From Okeania sp. SIO2C9 (GTDB lineage: Bacteria > Cyanobacteriota > Cyanobacteriia > Cyanobacteriales > Microcoleaceae): a stretch of 64,000 nt of DNA. This document shows, one piece after another, positions 41,310 through 49,125 of this stretch. A program made the position numbers and the translations under genes. The notes under the pieces were generated by a model. The model saw only the letters and a program-made list of their open reading frames with translations, was not told where the DNA came from and did not search any database. Each line of letters begins with the position of its first letter. Within the stretch, counting starts at the first letter, position 1. The DNA is taken from the NCBI RefSeq assembly GCF_010672455.1, contig NZ_JAAHGO010000048.1, positions 1-64,000 on the forward strand. Direction: 5' to 3'.

Positions 41310-41660
41310 CTATGGCGAATACGAGGAATTGTCCTCGCACAAGGAGGACGTTATCGGCGGGGACGTTGGGGCGGCCCGTACCGATGTAGAGCGCCCCCTA
41401 ATCCGCCACTCCTTCTTCTCGCGAGTTTTCTCGCCGCGCCTCGGCGCGTATTTTGAGGTAAGGTCTTCTGAGTGCGGGGTAAAAGTTACGTGGTCTGTAT
41501 CGCCGAGACGATTGTACCGATTGCTCAGCGCGGGCGCCCGCCTTGTGCGCAAGTTATTTGCGCGGGCGCCAGGAAATAGTAAATGCTACTTCCGTGTCGA
41601 GGAGGTCGCGTCGCGTCCGCGTCAGACAGACAGGGAGGGGTGAGAACACCGCGCCGTGTG
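41310..41660 (+). other. GC-rich island of unknown origin
   Basis: About 350 bp of strikingly GC-rich DNA in an AT-rich genome (runs such as GGCGGGGACGTTGGGGCGG, GCGGGCGCCCGC, GAGGAGGTCGCGTCGCG). GCGCGGGCGCC occurs twice around 41530 and 41562 and is self-complementary. Several frames stay open (66 to 123 codons), as expected of GC-rich DNA, and none looks like a protein. A TATAAT at 41229-41234 and GAAGGAGAAGG at 41257-41267 precede it. Possibly a recent foreign insertion or a structured RNA. Confidence 0.5.
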
Positions 41661-41981
41661 CCTTTGTATCAACATATCATACTCGGCAGTTTTATGCTAG
41701 GAAGCAGCAGTAAGTTAGAAGGCATGAAGTGCTAAATTCAGTAGTATTTCCCTTGAGAAACTTTTTTTCACCGATATCTGGCACGAGGAGAGAAGTCAGA
41801 AGTTTGTTTGCGCAGCATTCCGCAGGAAAGTCAGAAGTCAGAAGTGTTCGGTGTAGTTACTAACTGACTGATAACTGATAACTGTTAACTGAAAGGACAT
41901 GGGCAGACCAAAAAGAGAATTCAAAGCAGATTATTCGTACCACATGAAGAAGGAGTCAGGAGACAGGAGTCAGGAGTCAGA

Positions 41982-42458
41982 ATGAAGAGGGAAGAAGAAG
42001 GAGTCAGAATGAGGAGAGAATCTGCTAAAAGTTTCCAAGATTTAATTGTTTGGCAAAAAGCACATCAACTCGTTTTAGAGGTGTACCGCTGTCTTCAGCA
42101 ATTTTCCCAAAACAGAAACCTACGGATTAACTTCTCAATTGAGACGAGCGTCTGTATCAGTGCCAGCAAATATAGCAGAAGGCTTTCGGAAAAAGGGTTA
42201 TGAGGAAGAAGGAGTCAGGAGACAGGAGTCAGGAGTCAGAATGAAAGGGGGAAGAAGGAGTCAAATGGGAGAAGAGAATCTGCTATTCGATTCTTGAATA
42301 TTGCACAAGGTTCCTTAGAAGAGTCCCGATATTACTTAATTCTGGCAAATGACCTTGAATATGGGGATACTTCAGAATTGCTTCTACATCTAGAAGAAGT
42401 AAGTAAATTACTAGATTCTTATGTTGCTGCAATTGAACAACGTAGACAATCTCTTTAG
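41982..42458 (+). pseudogene. Four-helix-bundle (23S rRNA-intervening-sequence type) protein, frameshifted and invaded by heptamers
   Basis: Frame 1 gives SAKSFQDLIVWQKAHQLVLE; a one-base insertion in TTTTCCC (about 42105) shifts it. The second frame then gives ETYGLTSQLRRASVSVPANI and EGFRKKGYEE. It is next interrupted at about 42203-42265 by a GGAGTCA/GGAGACA array and resumes as SAIRFLNIAQGSLEESRYYL and LLHLEEVSKLLDSYVAAIEQ to a TAG at 42458. The phrase AGAGAATCTGCTA occurs at both array borders (about 42014 and 42275). Function of the family is unclear. Confidence 0.8.
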
Positions 42459-42640
42459 TTAGGAGTCAGGAGACAGGAGACAGGAGACAGGAGACAAGAG
42501 AGGAGGAAGTTTTTTGCTCGCGGAGCGCGGAACGGAGTTCTATCGCGCTCTTATCTGGACATAATATTACGCCAAGAAACCCAGTTCTTCATTCTGACTT
42601 CTTCTTTCATTCTGACTTCTGACTCCTGACTCCTGACTCC
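42440..42640. repeat. GGAGACA and CTGACTC heptamer arrays
   Basis: GGAGACA repeated about five times at 42465-42495 and its complement type CTGACTCCTGACTC at 42612-42640, with GCGCTCTTATCTGGACATAA between. This separates the four-helix remnant from the RAYT C-terminus. Confidence 0.75.
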
Positions 42641-43036
42641 TTCTTCTGGTATTCTGCCATGTCCTTCAACGCCCTCCTGAACCGCAAAGGACACTTTTGG
42701 GAACAAAGGTATACTTGTCATGGCTTCCCCAACTCTGACAAAGAAAGGGCCTTAAATACCATCCGTTATATTCATGGCAACCCCAAGGCAGCAGGGATGA
42801 AAGAGGGCTTTTTCTACGACTTTTCTAACTATGGCACCTATGAACAATTAACCACTGATGGTATTACCCAATGGCATCCGGCCTTTTTTGAATTAGGTCC
42901 ATCCTTGTCAGAATGCGCCGATAGATACAAAGGTTTCTGTCGGCGTTACCGAAAAATTGGGTTTAAAGCCTCGCCCTTGTAGGGCGACTTTTTATTTTAT
43001 TTGCAAGTGAATTGAATATATGCTATGGTATTATTA

Positions 43037-43187
43037 GTTGCCGGGGGGCACTCGGAAACTCTAAACGGACGTGGAGGGAAGCGTTAGACTACCGCCAAGG
43101 AAGCAGCACCCTGTGAAGCGTCAACCCGCCGAGGAGCTACGGCTTAGTAGGAATCCCCGCGCCTTTAGGCCGGGGAGGATGTCAAAA
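43037..43187 (+). ncRNA. IS200/IS605-like right end (possible omega RNA), copy C
   Basis: GC-rich, structured. Starts near GTTGCCGGGGGGCACTCGG, contains CAGCACCCTGTGAAGCGTCA and ends with GAATCC, a hairpin (CCCCG at 43155 pairing with CGGGG at 43171, inner GCC/GGC) and GGATGTCAAA. This matches the general form of cyanobacterial TnpB-element right ends and two other segments here (8209, 8856). No tnpB gene adjacent. Confidence 0.5.
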
Positions 43188-43401
43188 ACCAAGGAAAAAA
43201 CGAACCAAGAAAAGCGACTGGGGCAAGAGAATATTGAGGGGGATATTGAGTAAAGTTCCTAAAACTAAGGTATCCCCTGGTCAAATTCCCTTACCTTTTT
43301 TGGTGGAAAAAATTGTCAAGATTGAAATTCCAGCTATTGCCAAAACAGCGATGGACTTTATTAAAGCGAATCGTTTTCCCTATTATTCTGTGGAGTGGTA
43401 G
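43180..43401 (+). pseudogene. Protein C-terminal fragment next to an element end
   Basis: Open frame KKSDWGKRILRGILSKVPK... then VSPGQIPLPFLVEKIVKIEI and AMDFIKANRFPYYSVEW to a TAG. It looks like real protein but has no start; its first codons overlap the IS-like right end, as expected if the element landed in the gene. No family recognised. Confidence 0.4.
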
Positions 43402-43584
43402 GGGCAAAAAAGATATTTTTCTATAAATTATATAAACCTGCCCACTTAACATTAAGGAGTTAGGGGGCGGGTTTTTTTGATCTTCCCCTATTAGTCAAGC
43501 TGGAAAATGTGGGTGAAAAACCTAACCCCCCAACCCCCTTCCCTCGTAGGTAATACCAAGCGTGATAAATGTTTGTTACAAATG

Positions 43585-43772
43585 GTAGGGACGCCCTTAT
43601 GCAACGTCCGTACGAAAGAAGGAAGAGGGAAGAAGGAAGAAGGGGTCATTTCAGTTATCAGTTATCAGTTATCAGTTATCAGTACCTCTGCAATAAGGAG
43701 GCTTGAAATCTGAAATATTCTCTTTTTTTATCCCCTTAAAAGGGGAGGCGCATACCCAGAATTTTTCGGTAA
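43585..43772. repeat. Palindromic unit, heptamers and CTCCCCTTTTAAGG-type repeat
   Basis: GTAGGGACGCCCTTATGCAA... (43585-43613), then GGAAGAA and CAGTTAT heptamers (43618-43682), then a block ending GAATTTTTCGGTAA. From CAGTTAT onward it is near-identical to 27884-28010, so the two spacers share a recent copy. Nothing else up to 43937 except a GGTATAAG end at about 43888. Confidence 0.65.
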
Positions 43773-43937
43773 ATATTGAAAAAAAGGGAAAAAAGATAGA
43801 GATAACTATCCCAAATGAACTGGAACAGCTATTTTTAAGCCTATCCGATCAATATCTACCTTTTTGTAGCATTCTTTTTTCAAATTGGTATAAGGGGGGA
43901 AATACTTTCATTAACTAAAGATGACGATTAACTAAAG

Positions 43938-45086
43938 ATGACGAAGCAAGTTTTAATCATAGGTGGATATGGCAGAATTGGTAGTAGTGTTGCTAGAGAT
44001 TTAGCTACTTATACTGACTCAGAAATTACTATTACTGGACGTAAACCAGAAGCAAATATCAAAGAATTTCTTGTTTCTAGACTTAGCTCTGGAGTTAAAT
44101 ATTTAGCTTTAGATTTAGCAGATAAAGAAAGAGTAGAAAAGATTATTCATTCTTATAGTAAATCTTCAGAAAATTTAGTTATTCATTGTGCAGGTCCTTT
44201 TCATCATCGCGATACTAATGTTCTGAAAAATTGCATCGAAGTAGGTGTTAATTATGTTGATGTTAGTGACTACCGTGGGTTTACTGGTAAAGCTTTAGAA
44301 TATTCTGAAGCTGCTCAAAAAGCTGGAGTTACAGCAATTATTAATACAGGAATTTTTCCAGGAATTTCTAATAGTTTGGCTCGTCAATCTGTCGAACAAT
44401 TTGATAAACCAGAAGAGATACATTTAAGTTATGTTGTAGGTGGTTCCGGTGGAGCGGGAGTCACAGTTATGCGGACCACTTTTTTGGGTTTACAAAATCC
44501 TTTTGATGTCTGGATAAATGGTAAATGGCAATCTGTTAAACCTTATAGCGATCGCCAAATTATTAATTTTCCTAAACCCTACGGAAAAATAGGTGTTTAC
44601 TGGTTTGATATGCCAGAATGTTTGACTTTGCCGACTTCTTTTCCGGTGAAAACTGTAACTACAAAATTTGGTTCTTTTCCCGATTTTTATAATCATCTTA
44701 CTTGGATGACTGCTCGTTTATTTCCTGTTAGTTGGTTACAAAATTCAGGGGTAATAGAATTTTTATCTCAAGTTAGTTATAAAATGACTCAAGTTACAGA
44801 TAAATATAGTGGTACTGGTGTGGCAATTAAAGCGAAAGTTATTGGTAAAAAATCTGGGAAAAAGGCAGATTTTTGCTCGTCAATTATACATAAAGATACT
44901 GCAACTGTTACGGGTATTGGTGCTGGTGGTATTGCCGAATTAATTTTGTCTGGGAAATTGAATAAACCAGGTGTTTGGTCTGTGGAAAATTGTTTGTCTA
45001 CGGAATTATTTGAACAAGTAATGAAGAGTCGAGGTTTTGTGAAAAATTATGGTGAAAAGTCTGTGGTTTATCGACCTTTGAACTGA
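43938..45086 (+). CDS. Saccharopine dehydrogenase-like NADP-binding protein
   Basis: 382 residues. N-terminal Rossmann fold with VLIIGGYGRIGSSVARDLA (Gly-rich loop GGYGRIG), ITGRKPEA, then LVIHCAGPFHHRD and VNYVDVSDYRGFT, typical of the saccharopine dehydrogenase/YceM-like superfamily. The C-terminal half (about 180-382) is the dimerisation and substrate domain. The actual substrate is unknown; many members are not lysine enzymes. The start is taken at 43938 because GATGACGATTAACTAAA is duplicated just before it, giving two ATG options 18 bp apart in different frames. It is followed by remnants of a Tyr-rich peptide gene. Confidence 0.85.
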   Translation: MTKQVLIIGGYGRIGSSVARDLATYTDSEITITGRKPEANIKEFLVSRLSSGVKYLALDLADKERVEKIIHSYSKSSENLVIHCAGPFHHRDTNVLKNCIEVGVNYVDVSDYRGFTGKALEYSEAAQKAGVTAIINTGIFPGISNSLARQSVEQFDKPEEIHLSYVVGGSGGAGVTVMRTTFLGLQNPFDVWINGKWQSVKPYSDRQIINFPKPYGKIGVYWFDMPECLTLPTSFPVKTVTTKFGSFPDFYNHLTWMTARLFPVSWLQNSGVIEFLSQVSYKMTQVTDKYSGTGVAIKAKVIGKKSGKKADFCSSIIHKDTATVTGIGAGGIAELILSGKLNKPGVWSVENCLSTELFEQVMKSRGFVKNYGEKSVVYRPLN

Positions 45087-45099
45087 ATTTTTACTTCTA

Positions 45100-45252
45100 C
45101 ATCGCCGTAATTTTTTAGGCTTTCAACTTTGTCCTCGTAGTTATTATGGCGATAACCGCTACTATTCTAACTACCAACGTTATAATTCTAGTTACTATAA
45201 AGGGAATATAAAAGACTACTACTACAGTATTTTTTTGTCTATATCTCTATGA
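45100..45252 (+). pseudogene. Tyr-rich peptide fragment, related to the core of the downstream peptide
   Basis: Frame without a start codon reads CPRSYYGDNRYYSNYQRYNS then SYYKGNIKDYYYS to a TGA. The Tyr/Arg/Asn-rich composition echoes the predicted core of the peptide at 45664. Possibly the decayed remains of a second precursor gene that lost its leader. Confidence 0.35.
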
Positions 45253-45385
45253 ATTAAAGCACAATTAATTTTAACTTTATAGTAGCGATCAAGTAGTGAA
45301 GTACTATCCTATAGTGCTGATTATTCTGCTGCAAAAAAATATTTTACTCCAATACTTTAATCCCACTTTTAAATATAACTCTTAT

Positions 45386-45640
45386 GGAATCTATTAAGAA
45401 TATCCAGAAAAGAGGGAGTAGATAGTTATCCGGATATTACCTGCTCATGAAGAATACTTAACTGTTGGAATCTATTAAGAATATCCAGAAAAGAGGGAGT
45501 AGATAGTTATCCGGATATTACCCGCTCATGAAGAATACTTAACTGTTGGAATCTATTAAGAATATCCAGAAAAGAAGGAGTAGATAGTTATCCGGATATT
45601 ACCCGCTCATGAAGAATACTTAACTGTTGGAATCTATAAT
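45386..45640 (+). repeat. 81-bp tandem repeat, 3 copies plus a stub, upstream of the peptide gene
   Basis: Copies begin GGAATCTATTAAGAATATCC at 45386, 45467 and 45548 with exact 81-bp spacing; a stub GGAATCTAT starts at 45629. Copies are nearly identical. Each contains GTTATCCGGATATTACC, a palindromic core ATCCGGAT. No frame is open through them. The last stub is about 25 bp from the peptide start, so the array is probably its upstream or leader region. Confidence 0.9.
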
Positions 45641-45663
45641 GTAAAAACTTGAGGAAAATCTTC

Positions 45664-45868
45664 ATGCAAGAAACAAAAAATAATCAACTATTTACTGAAA
45701 TTTCTTCAGAAGAATCTGCCACTATTAATGGTGGTCATAATTTCGATGATTGTTACGGTTATAGTCGTTCTCAACGTTATTATCGTCGCCCTGTTAGTTA
45801 TCAACTACCGTAGTTATCACTATAGTCGTCCTGTACGTTACAGCTATAGACGTTACAATTGCTACTAA
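45664..45868 (+). CDS. Double-glycine-leader peptide with Tyr/Arg-rich core, probably frameshifted
   Basis: ATG at 45664 (GAGGAAAA upstream). Leader MQETKNNQLFTEISSEES then ATINGG, a typical Gly-Gly processing site. The core HNFDDCYGYSRSQRYYRRPV continues as SYQLP and stops at 45813. If one A is dropped in TATCAACTACCG (about 45800), the frame continues as YRSYHYSRPVRYSYRRYNCY to a TAA at 45868, keeping the Y-x-R pattern, so I read a one-base insertion in a longer precursor. The truncated product of 49 residues could still be made. A C39-type transporter would be needed; none is in the window. Confidence 0.6.
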
Positions 45869-46030
45869 AAACTAGCTATGTAATTACCAACTAAATATAG
45901 TCTAAACAAATTTCATAAATTCCTTGCTTACTATCTCAAAATAGTGAATATATATATGAAATGGCATACAATATTAAGAGATTAAAATTCATTTTTTAAC
46001 AGAATAGATATTAATTTATCTGGCATTGAT

Positions 46031-46660
46031 GTGGGAATTTTAGGGGTTGATAATTGCGGAAAATCTGTGTTATATAACTTTATTCTTACCCATTAATTAA
46101 AGCATGGTATTGGGAGTACAAGCTCCAGAAAAAACCAAAAAACAATATATATAGAAATAAAATTTGAAAATTCAAAAGAATCAATTATTAAATTAAGAAT
46201 TTTTTTTGATGTAGGTGGTCAACGCGACCTCTATGCTTTGAAAAAAGATACCTTTAATCAGAGCTATTGTATTATTTATGTTGTTAGAAGTGATTTAATA
46301 CTTGATATTGGTGGTACTCAAGACAATGATGTAATAATAAAATATAGAGCTGCTCTTGAACTAGATTTTGCTAATATTAGCCAATGGCAAAGAGACTTGA
46401 ATTTCTGGCAAAGAAATTCATTCTCAAAGTTAATTCTAGTTGGTAATCATTTTGGTTAAATTGATAATGAAGAGACTGTCTCTCATTATTTAAGTTTACG
46501 AAATCAAAATAAATATCGCAGAAGATTTAGGAATCATTTTACAGATATTACTGGTGGTCTAGATTCTCCAAAAACATAAATCGAATGGGTTACTGGAAGT
46601 CTTGTTTCCCAAAAATTTGCTGCTCAATTAGTTCTCGAAATACTTAAATCCTTAATCTAA
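46031..46660 (+). pseudogene. Ras/Arf-like small GTPase with three in-frame TAA codons
   Basis: One frame of 209 codons, start GTG at 46031 (approximate). G1 P-loop GILGVDNCGKS, G3 DVGGQRDLYALKK (the DxGGQ form of Arf and G-alpha proteins), and a degenerate G4 region LILVGNHFG where NKxD is expected. TAA codons lie at 46094, 46457 and 46577, all in the same frame and each replacing what could be Gln (THxLKH, HFGxIDN, PKTxIEW). There is no frameshift. It is followed 8 bp later by the membrane-protein gene. Decayed or read through. Bacterial Arf-like GTPases of this type often work with partner genes in conflict or signalling cassettes. Confidence 0.75.
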
Positions 46661-46668
46661 AAAGTAAC

Positions 46669-47196
46669 ATGAATACTGATTTATATTTTTATATTGTAAA
46701 TTACAATATAAATATTCCTATTTAGATTGTCAAAAATACCAGAACAGTTGACTCGGATAGTATAGAAGGTCCAGAAGTAATTAAAAGTATTGATAAATTA
46801 AATGTTGATGGAATTGCGGAAGTTACAGAAAATAAAATAAATATTTTGTCTAGTAATTTAGACTTTTATATTGAAGTTATGACTAATAAGTTAGATGCAA
46901 CTAAACGTCCGGCAAAAATAGGCATTAAAGGGAAATTACCTGCATCATCTTTAAATTACTACTTTGAAGACTGGGTTTTTGAAATTCGGAACAAAATTCA
47001 AGACTTTGCTGAAAAAATTGAACAGCCAATTCAAGAAAATCAGTTAAAAACCATAGAGTTGAATTTGCGTAATATTTATTATAAAAATCAAGACAAAAGA
47101 AAATTTTTACGCATAGGTAAACTATTAATAAAAATTTTTACTCCTGTAATACTAACCTTAATAATCATCAAATACTTTTTTAGTGAAATTGAGTGA
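46669..47196 (+). pseudogene. Membrane-anchored cassette protein with one in-frame TAG
   Basis: ATG at 46669 (MNTDLYFYIVNYNINIPI), TAG at 46723-46725 where Gln would fit, then the same frame runs to 47196 with KINILSSNLDFYIEVMTNKL, KRPAKIGIKGKLPASS, an amphipathic region (about 105-150) and a C-terminal membrane helix (FTPVILTLIIIKYFF). The part after the TAG could be translated alone from 46846. I do not recognise the family; a weak likeness to the trypsin-co-occurring (trypco) domains of conflict systems is only an impression. Lies between the GTPase and the intact gene at 47269. Confidence 0.6.
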
Positions 47197-47268
47197 ATTT
47201 TAGTGGGATTATTAATTTCTATCAATAACGTTATTATGTTGCTAATAGAAGATAAATAAAGGAGATAT

Positions 47269-48117
47269 ATGACAGAAGAACATTCTTTTCCTTATGGATA
47301 TGAAGCAAATATTCCAGTTGATAATCCTGGTAAACGTCAAGTTATTTTAGTTTTACCTACAGGTATGCCTGAGAGAATTAAGTATGATTCAGCTTATAGA
47401 AAATTAAGAGATTCAATTTTAATTAAAAATACTAATAAAACCAAAAATGGGTTGTGTATCGTAGAAGAATCTATTGATTTATACGATGAAAGTAGTCAAA
47501 GTTTTTTACAATCCTTACAGCAAAAAGGTTTGATTGAGCCGGGGAATATTCTTATTCAAAACGCCTATAATCCTAACGATTATTTAAAATTTGATGCAGA
47601 AAAAATTAAAACTGAAGTTATTTTCACAAAATGGCAACACTATACAATAGTTGCTGGTTACTTGGGTGCGAAAAAAGTTGAATTAATTAATCAAAAAGAT
47701 CGAGAGTCTGATTCTAATAAAGATTTCAATTTGAAATCGAGTTTTAGTATTTTTGACTTGTTCAATATAGGTGGAGAATCTTTTACTAAAAGTGTAGAAA
47801 AAAAACTCTACAAAATATCAGCAGAATTTAAAGGATCTTTACCAGATATAGAATCGGCTAAACAATACATTTCTGAAAACTTTTTGTCTCAAGACAAAGA
47901 CATTAATTTTTTAGTTAAAAATCGTGAGAAGAATAACCTAATGGTAAGCTTTGAACAAAATTCAAACTTATTTTCACAAATTGAGAACGGTTTTAGTTTA
48001 GCAATGAATATAAAAGTACCCGAATATTTAGTAGATGGAAAAGGGGAGTATAAACAAACTAACAAAAAAATTGAAAAGTTTATTACAAAAGTTGTTTTAA
48101 CTTTTTCTGAATCCTAA
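47269..48117 (+). CDS. Cassette protein of unknown function
   Basis: 282 residues, ATG at 47269 with GGAGATAT upstream. No recognised domain. The N-terminal half has RQVILVLPTGMPERIKYDSA and KWQHYTIVAGYLGAKKVELI, the C-terminal half ESAKQYISENFLSQDKDINF and MVSFEQNSNLFSQIENGFSL. No signal peptide or membrane helix. It is intact, unlike its two upstream neighbours, with a 72-bp gap. Three same-strand genes (GTPase, membrane protein, this) look like one unit. I infer a GTPase-controlled system that is decaying, with this gene the last survivor, or a system using stop-codon readthrough. Confidence 0.7.
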   Translation: MTEEHSFPYGYEANIPVDNPGKRQVILVLPTGMPERIKYDSAYRKLRDSILIKNTNKTKNGLCIVEESIDLYDESSQSFLQSLQQKGLIEPGNILIQNAYNPNDYLKFDAEKIKTEVIFTKWQHYTIVAGYLGAKKVELINQKDRESDSNKDFNLKSSFSIFDLFNIGGESFTKSVEKKLYKISAEFKGSLPDIESAKQYISENFLSQDKDINFLVKNREKNNLMVSFEQNSNLFSQIENGFSLAMNIKVPEYLVDGKGEYKQTNKKIEKFITKVVLTFSES

Positions 48118-48163
48118 AGAGTAAATATAAAAATAACTAAAATTTTTTCTTAAAATTATACTT

Positions 48164-48497
48164 CTATAAACTAATAATCCTAGTTTCTCCTTTAGATACT
48201 GTAGCTAGAACATCTATAACTTTTGGCATTAAAACTTTCAAATCTACTAAACGATTTGAAGGTGCTCGTCAAACAATTACTGCAATATTGAACTGTGGTA
48301 AATTCAACTGAAATGATAAGTTGCGGTCAACTGTAATAAACACATCAAATTGTGTTTCTGCAAGAGCAAGAAGGAGAAACAATAAAATATTTTCCTTTTA
48401 TTCAACCCTCTTCCTTTTCGGGAGAGGTAATTATCAATTATCCATTATCAATTATCAATTATTGAAGCTCTATACATTCATCCAAAAGAATCTTCAT
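48164..48497 (-). pseudogene. DUF5615 PIN-like toxin, interrupted by an AT heptamer insertion
   Basis: Starts MKILLDECIEL at 48497, then breaks into a GATAATT/AATTATC array with a CTCTCC block (about 48380-48470). It resumes as ALAETQFDVFITVDRNLSF, QLNLPQFNIAVIV, then an in-frame TGA and RAPSNRLVDLKVLMPKVIDV. The DUF5615 family has a PIN-like nuclease fold (Asp/Glu in LLDEC, DVFITVDRNL). Middle residues, about 35 by comparison with the family, are missing. It lies 34 bp after the DUF433 gene, the usual antitoxin partner. Toxin inactive by two lesions. Confidence 0.8.
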
Positions 48498-48531
48498 TCT
48501 ATGCTACTACACGAATAATTTGTTTTCCTAT

Positions 48532-48717
48532 TTATTCTAATAATTCAATCACTTGTTCTTGAGTAACGCTAGGAAAACCATCAAGAAAATCATCAATAGA
48601 CTCTCCTGCTTTTAAATAGTCAAAAAGTGTTTCTACTGGCACTCTAGTACTAGCAAAAACTTGGATAACTCCCATAATTTCAGGAGACTTACTAATTATT
48701 GAAGAGTTTTTAAACAT
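48532..48717 (-). CDS. DUF433 antitoxin-like protein
   Basis: 61 residues from the ATG at 48717 (MFKNSSIISKSPEIMG), then VIQVFASTRVPVETLFDYLK and SIDDFLDGFPSVTQEQVIEL. This is the DUF433 pattern (FxGTRVPVxxLFDYLxxGxSxDEFLxxFPSVxxEQ), a small winged-helix antitoxin that pairs with DUF5615 toxins. A start 10 codons upstream is possible, but family members begin near this one. Intact although its toxin is broken. Its first codons are duplicated 120 bp upstream (48788-48836), separated by a CTGATAA array. Confidence 0.8.
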   Translation of the reverse strand: MFKNSSIISKSPEIMGVIQVFASTRVPVETLFDYLKAGESIDDFLDGFPSVTQEQVIELLE

Positions 48718-48860
48718 ACATAACTTCTTCATCTTGACAACTGACAACTGATAACTGATAACTGATAACTGATAACTGAAAGAGTGCCTCCCATAATTTC
48801 AGGAGATTTACTAATTATTGAAGAGTGTTCAAACATAATTTTTCGATCTTGACATTGTAT
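48668..48860. repeat. Duplication of the antitoxin start flanking a CTGATAA heptamer array
   Basis: TCCCATAATTTCAGGAGA...GAAGAG...AAACATA (about 48670-48717) recurs at 48789-48836 with a few changes. Between them is CTGATAACTGATAACTGATA, period 7 (48740-48778). The arrangement looks like an array inserted with a large target duplication, or unequal duplication around it. The same array recurs at 48988-49003. Confidence 0.75.
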
Positions 48861-49125
48861 ATCTGTATTTTACCGAAAAATTGTGGTCTAAAGCCGACCC
48901 TTTTAAGGGGATAAAAAAATAGAATATTCTTTATGTCAATTCCAATGCTTTCCTAGGTCATGCTGTGCAAACAGCTAGGGGTACTGATAACTGATAACTG
49001 AAATGACCTCTAGAAAACTCTTTGGGAAATTTCTCCAATAAAAATACTAATGGCTAATTAATCTTCCTTTACTAATATTAGCCATTAGTAGTGAAAATTT
49101 TGATACTCAAATACTACTACCAACA

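Larger units (their letters stand above)
41899..42982 (+). pseudogene. REP-associated tyrosine transposase (RAYT), gutted by repeat-rich insertions
   Basis: The N-terminal 16 residues (MGRPKREFKADYSYHM, with ribosome site GAAAGG) are intact at 41899. They run straight into GGAGTCA heptamers. The C-terminal part reappears at 42659-42982 (SFNALLNRKGHFWEQRY, NTIRYIHGNPKAAGM, YRKIGFKASPL), which matches the RAYT end pattern (GHFWExR...NPxxAGM). The HUH/catalytic middle is gone, replaced by a broken four-helix-bundle gene and two heptamer arrays. RAYTs mobilise REP palindromes; this one cannot. About 60 bp after its stop begins an IS200/IS605-like end. Confidence 0.75.

Noticed and set aside
41256-41643. 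Overlapping frames of 66, 80 and 123 codons in the GC-rich island
   Set aside because: GC-rich DNA keeps all frames open. None has a consistent protein-like composition and only one has an SD-like sequence, so I annotate the island, not genes.
45386-45640. Possible CRISPR array
   Set aside because: 81-bp units repeated exactly without variable spacers.
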